Positions 59,263 to 64,000 of a stretch of 64,000 bases of DNA are shown in pieces (within the stretch, counting starts at the first letter, position 1; each line of letters opens with the position of its first letter). Source of the stretch: Periplaneta americana (taxonomy: Eukaryota > Arthropoda > Insecta > Blattodea > Blattidae); the NCBI RefSeq assembly GCF_040183065.1, contig NC_091120.1:181954896-182018895 (forward strand). The letters are read 5' to 3'. A program made the position numbers and the translations under genes. Under the pieces are notes generated by a model that was given only the letters and a program-made list of their open reading frames with translations, made no database searches and was not told the DNA's origin.

Positions 59263-59503
59263 CTGGCGGAGTTAAGGTCATCAGGCCTTCTCTACCACAC
59301 CACCAGAATACAAAGAGACATATACAAGAAACAAATGAAGAGAGAAGAAGCAAATAAGAAATAGAAGTAAAATTACAGATACAAATACAAAAAGCACAAA
59401 CACAAAAATAATGAGATACTTGTATAGTTGTCTCATAAGTGGTGCCTTGTTAGTATCACTTGTGAGGTTCAGATCTGTCTTCGGACAGTTGACTAAACAA
59501 CAA
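59263..59503 (+). repeat. SINE-like repeat with GACTAAACAACAAC tail
   Basis: The last 75 bases (CACTTGTGAGGTTCAGATCT to GTTGACTAAACAACAAC) are shared with 17640-17775. Confidence 0.5.
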
Positions 59504-59524
59504 CATGGTTTTTAATAGTAGGCC

Positions 59525-60161
59525 TACATTATGCAACGAGCCTATAATGGTAGTAATTAAGACGCGAGTATGTTTGTTTATGAAACGAGCACAAGCGAGT
59601 TTCATAATTTTCATACGAGCGTCTTAATTACCATTATAGGCAAGTTTCATACAACTTTTTATGCTCGACCATATTTCTAACTTGAAATTATTCACAAGTA
59701 TTCATGTTATGGTTACGTAAGTAAGGAGTGGAACTGACCTAAATTGTGAGATGTGCGCAGACGCGAAAGTATTGATTTTTTCTGGGGAACGAATGTCATT
59801 GACCTTGATATAATCTAGAGAATAACATGAACATTAGTCTTGATATAACCTGAAAATTGATTTAGAATTGAAAAACGAGATGACAAATTGAATTTATTTG
59901 AATATTATTTACAATTAACGCTAATTATTATAGTAACAGAACATAACCTTCTGCGACATTATTGGATTTCCAGCCTCCGTGACTTTTCGCTAGTTGTCTT
60001 TCGATTGCATATCCGATAATAATCGATACTTGCGCTTTTACAATGGTACAATGGTGATTTCTCATTGGCTGAACAACTGAACTATAATGAATAGGTGTAC
60101 TTTAATGAGGTGCTACTACCAGGTGTATAATTACTACATTTCGGCATGGTCGAGCATAAAA
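59525..60161. mobile_element. hairpin-headed repeat, copy 2
   Basis: Homologous to 21113-21786 from TACATTATGCAACGAGCCTA to ATGGTCGAGCATAAAA. Here it stands alone, showing that this unit moves independently of the pogo-like element that contains copy 1. Confidence 0.7.
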
Positions 60162-60809
60162 GATATATCCTTATCCGCGGGAAGAAGCAGCTGTTGTTCA
60201 AGTTGATGATATTATTGAAAAATAAAGGGTATTCGTTACGCTTTTAATTAATTTTTAATTATCTTATAAATAGCTCGAAATTTAAGTATTTTTTTTCGTA
60301 AGCATGGGAAGGAAAAGAGTTTTATCTGTCTGATTCGAAACTCCCAATTTGGGACACCCCTAGAATTTTTTACAGCACATACGTGTTCCACAGCACTACA
60401 CAGAATAGTTCCAAGAAAGAATTAAACTGAACTACACCATTACACTTAGTACAACAGATTCTTCCACCATTATGTCATTCTTCCATTAAACTTAAGAGTT
60501 TCTCAAAACTGTCGTATGGTTGTGATTATTAGATTAATAAACATTGTTAAATATGAACATGACCTCGCGCAGTCCTTTCATTATATAATAACTGTGTACA
60601 TACAAAATAAAAGTAAATTTATAGTAGCCTACTAGAAGTGAAGGTCGGTAAGATGAATAGAATTCTTTGAAATCGTTTTCACTGTGAGGATCATTTGTGA
60701 CAAGTCTCAGAAAGTCGTGTTTATCAATATACATTAGTTTGTATTTATAAATATTATGCTTTCATGAAATAAAATCGGTGTGAAGATGAAGATATATTTA
60801 CTCATTATA
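60162..60809. other. no gene seen
   Basis: AT-rich; short chance frames only. Confidence 0.3.
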
Positions 60810-61110
60810 CAGGGTCATTCAAAACGAATATATCAATTTTAAAGTGAAATAAAAAGATACGATTGTGTAGTTTTCACTAGACGACTACAAAATTCAGCAA
60901 ATTTCGCGTGTCATATGTCATTTATTTTCCAAAGCTGTAAGCACCTAGGTAACTCACGCGAACGAAATGACGACTTTTCAACAAAAAAATAATATATTCG
61001 AGAGTTTAACATTCCTCAGACAATAGTGAGACGCATTTTTCAAAAGCAGCTGAACATTAGAGGGTAGAAGCTGTTGTAAACGTTACAAGCTCTATAACCC
61101 GTTGACTACA
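60810..61110 (+). pseudogene. mariner-like 5' end with decayed HTH region
   Basis: CAGGGTCATTCAAAACGAAT after TA (60808-60809) looks like a terminal repeat. Downstream fragments FNIPQTIVRRIFQKQLNIR-like in shifted frames match the second helix-turn-helix (NIPQTTVWRI) of this family. No matching right end found. Confidence 0.5.
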
Positions 61111-62969
61111 GTAAATTCCAGATGTGAACAGAAATACCGTCAACAATGCTGTTGTGATCTTCACGATAACGGAGCGCCCTGATTGGCTAGTTCAGGTCTG
61201 CAGAACCCGTAAGTAGGGGAAATATGACGTCAGCCTCACTCCACTTCTATTGGGGATGATCGACTTCCGCGTAGAGTTGTTTACATTCTCTGCCCGTGCA
61301 AAGGTCCATCAGTGGCGACATGTAATTTTCAAAAAGAATTGTAAGAAATTCTTTGTATTTATAATGCGTTATCTCGTTTTAAAGTTTACAGTTATGCTAG
61401 ATTTCCTGTCGGTAATTTCTTTGCGATTTCTTTGCTTTAGATTTTCGAAAACTTTCCTCCTATCATCACATACGGAAACATAAATGTACAGCATTTAAGT
61501 AATGAGCTTTGAAAGTAACTATTAATTTCAATTAAAAATGAACACAACGAGTGACGTCCTTAATTTAACAGTAAGTTATATAAATAAATAATCAATATAC
61601 AGTTCGTAATAATGAACTTACCTCAAAGTTTGTGCCTTCCACAATTCTTAATATGGGCTTTGTTGAAATGTGGTTTAATATTGAAATGACGAGTAGAAAT
61701 AAATTGGATGGGACACAGTAAACAAACAATTCTTTCGTCTTCAACAACAAAATAATCATATTTTCATTTCCTTTGGAAGTAGTATTTCTTCACGGGTTTA
61801 GATTTTGCCATCTTTCTATTCTCTTTAAACTGCAGTACGATTTGTTCATTGATTTCATGATTTCTTGATTTCTTTCTTTCTTTCCTTCCTTCCTTATTGA
61901 TTTATTTATTTATGTATATATATTTATTTATGTATATATATATACTTATTTATATATATTTATTATTTATTTATTTGGCTGGAGTGTGTTACAATGTTGA
62001 ATGACAGCATTGACATCCGGTCATACAGCTATCACTCACTTATCAACGTACAATTTATTTATTGTCCCATTACTAGTAAAATCAGTTAAGACCGGTAATG
62101 CAAGTTTTGTAAAAACAGGACTTAAAATTTTATTAATGCACGAAAAATCATAATAAATTCTTCAAATAAAGTAATTGGTTTGTTGCCTGCATGCAACATT
62201 TCGGACTTATTTCATTTTAGTAGAATACAGAGTACAGAAAGACAAGTCGGGGACTGTACTCAACTTATTTTACACAAAAAGTGGACTTAATCGGCTTTAC
62301 TAGTAATAGGACGATATATACATAGGTAGACCTTCTTACATTACATGCATACATACATTTTAAAATTTATTTTACATGTCTTTTAACTTATTTATTTCCC
62401 TCATTCATTTTTCTCTTACTTTCTAAAGGTATGTTCCTAAAGATTTTATTATCTGTTCATTTGTAATTCTTGATAGCGTACTGTATACCTGCCGCCGCGA
62501 GAATGAATGTTGATGCAGCCGAGCTTAACTAGAACGCCATGACCGCACTGGTAGAAAAGGTGGGTGAGGTAAGAAGAGGTAGTAAAGCAGTCGCTCTGAA
62601 GAGCTATAGTTCTGCAGGTCTGGGCTAGTTGGCAGGAGAGACTATGTCCGAGTATGCTCACTTTACTCGTGCTCGTAACAGCGATACAGTTATGTTTCGC
62701 GTTTGTGAACACAAGTCGTGCTAAAGTTTTACATCGAATTATCGTGCTCGTGACAGCAATACACAGCGATAACGCGACAGACGCAGCATTTTTATAACTG
62801 GCACTGACAAACAGTCCTAATAATATGAACAACATCTATTGAACAGAGGTTCTCTCTTCTGTTTGTGCGCCCTCTATTCACATCTGGAATATACTTTGGG
62901 ATAGGCGGCTTGACTCTTGCAATGCCATGGTAACAGAAATGGAACATAATGATTTCGCTTCCTGCATAG
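61111..62969. other. no gene seen; simple repeats at 61880-61976
   Basis: TTTA/TATA-rich low-complexity DNA at 61880-61976. A 128-codon minus frame at 62449-62835 is the most GC-balanced piece but shows no known motif. A T-run of about 24 ends at 63005. Confidence 0.3.
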
Positions 62970-62970
62970 T

Positions 62971-63003
<33 letters not shown>

Positions 63004-63009
63004 TTCAGA

Positions 63010-63475
63010 TGTAGCATCACTCCACTTGAAAGAAAAAATTAATCGTCACAACATGCGTACCTGAGGCACAGAAAAACACAAATAATCACAGAGCACAAAC
63101 AGAGCTCACCGAAGGTTCACGTTTTCTGTGTTATTTGTCAACCAAAGGCGTATGGACCTTTCTTATCCGTACAGACGACTGGACCTCCCGACATTGACAC
63201 GTTACAAAACTGATTATTCTCACAGCTAGATGATGATTCCGATGACTTCATTTTCTACCAACATGACGCTCTATCCATTTTTATCAGAAAATCACTAAAT
63301 TTCTAATAACGATAGAAAGCGTTGGTATCCATAATTTCCCCTACATCGCTAGCCACCTCGATCTCCGGACTTAACGCCGTGTGATTTCTTTGAGTGGGGT
63401 TATGTAAAAGACGTCGTCTATGTGCCACCACTATTCGCAATCTCCAAGAACTGAAGAAAATAATCGTAGCAGTTA
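63010..63475 (+). pseudogene. mariner-like transposase relic, catalytic part
   Basis: LKEKINRHNMRT (normally [13 protein letters not shown]), DDFIFYQHD-like remains and PPRSPDLTPCDFFEWGYVKD in three frames. Same subfamily as 4807-6107. Many stops. Confidence 0.65.
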
Positions 63476-63697
63476 CACCAGTATATAAATATATTATGAT
63501 TAGGGAATGGAATTTGGAGCAGTAAAAGCTAGTATTGGCATCTACACAGCCATTTGTTTACAACCCTTTATACCAAGTCCTCCCCTCCATGACATACTCG
63601 CAGATCTCTGCACGTCAACAACAGGTGAACGGAACAGTTGTCGCATAAGAACTTCAACATGCAGATTTACAGTTCAGAGTAGTGAAGTGCAGGTACA

Positions 63698-64000
63698 ATG
63701 CCGAAAGTGAAACCAACTAACAATACAAAATTGAAAGACTAGCCTATATTTGTAAAAGCTCCAGATCGAGTATCAAAATTCAGGAAACAGTTCCCTAAAT
63801 TGTCGCTTCCCCCATGTCCAGTTCTTAAGAGCTGGGGGTCAAGGTTAGAAGCTTGCAATTATTACGCACATCACCTCCAATCTGTGAAGAAAGTGGTCCA
63901 GGCTTTCGATCCCGATCACGCGGCTGCGATTCAAATACGCCAGGAACTGCTAAATGATAGAACAATCGAAAAAGAAGTCATGGATATTAAGTCAAATTTG
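63698..64000 (+). pseudogene. internally deleted hAT (CGGBP1-like) transposase, cut by window end
   Basis: MPKVKPTNNTKLKD and a TAG are followed in the same frame by IFVKAPDRVSKFRKQFPKL, PPCPVLKSWGSRLEACNYYA and on to the window edge. These align with residues 1-14 and about 275 onward of the intact protein at 41730 ([20 protein letters not shown]). About 260-270 codons, including the zinc finger and both catalytic Asp residues, are missing. Confidence 0.75.

Overview
This is a piece of an AT-rich animal nuclear genome, almost certainly an insect. The transposon proteins (mariner-type transposases, a LINE ending in a [12 protein letters not shown] tail, tRNA-headed SINEs) resemble families I associate with cockroaches such as Periplaneta. 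That species guess rests on memory, not on a search.

The backbone is one host gene on the minus strand: a divergent hexokinase of the insect 'type 2' kind. I could place nine coding exons between 39879 and 11241 (443 codons plus stop). Every junction uses AG/GT and the frame is open throughout. The exon or exons carrying the initiator Met lie upstream (above 39880) and were not found. Convergent with it, at 4324-4706 on the plus strand, is one exon-like block of a tubulin polyglutamylase complex subunit 2 (TPGS2) gene or gene copy, ending in polyadenylation signals and an A-tract.

Nearly everything else is transposable elements in the long introns and flanks. Elements with ends and target-site duplications (TSDs) visible in the sequence are: a mariner-like copy (4807-6107, TA); two TTAA-flanked piggyBac-like MITEs in opposite orientation (13142-14029, 38835-39703); a hAT MITE (14344-14504, TSD CACTAGCA); a fold-back mariner-like element (17943-19115) inside a 5'-truncated LINE (17873-19768, 12-bp TSD), itself inside an older RNase H fragment; a pogo/Tigger-like element (20371-21871) with a second element inside it; a pair of internally deleted mariner-like elements (22713-23813, 46226-47528); a 3.4-kb hAT-like element (31810-35188, TSD GTTGTAGC) holding a SINE and a 1.35-kb palindrome; and an apparently intact hAT (41256-43451, TSD GTAATTAC) with an uninterrupted 494-codon transposase, inside a Helitron-like element (40315-43510).

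There are also Penelope-like remnants with inverted flanks, LINE and SINE debris, and three large tandem arrays (126-bp units near 15-16 kb, 161-bp units near 45 kb, 104-bp units at 56.0-58.2 kb). No bacterial operon, CRISPR array, rRNA gene or functional tRNA gene is present. The points of most interest are the two long palindromes, the intact CGGBP1-like hAT, the elements lying within tens of bases of hexokinase splice donors, and the changed catalytic-loop residues of the hexokinase.
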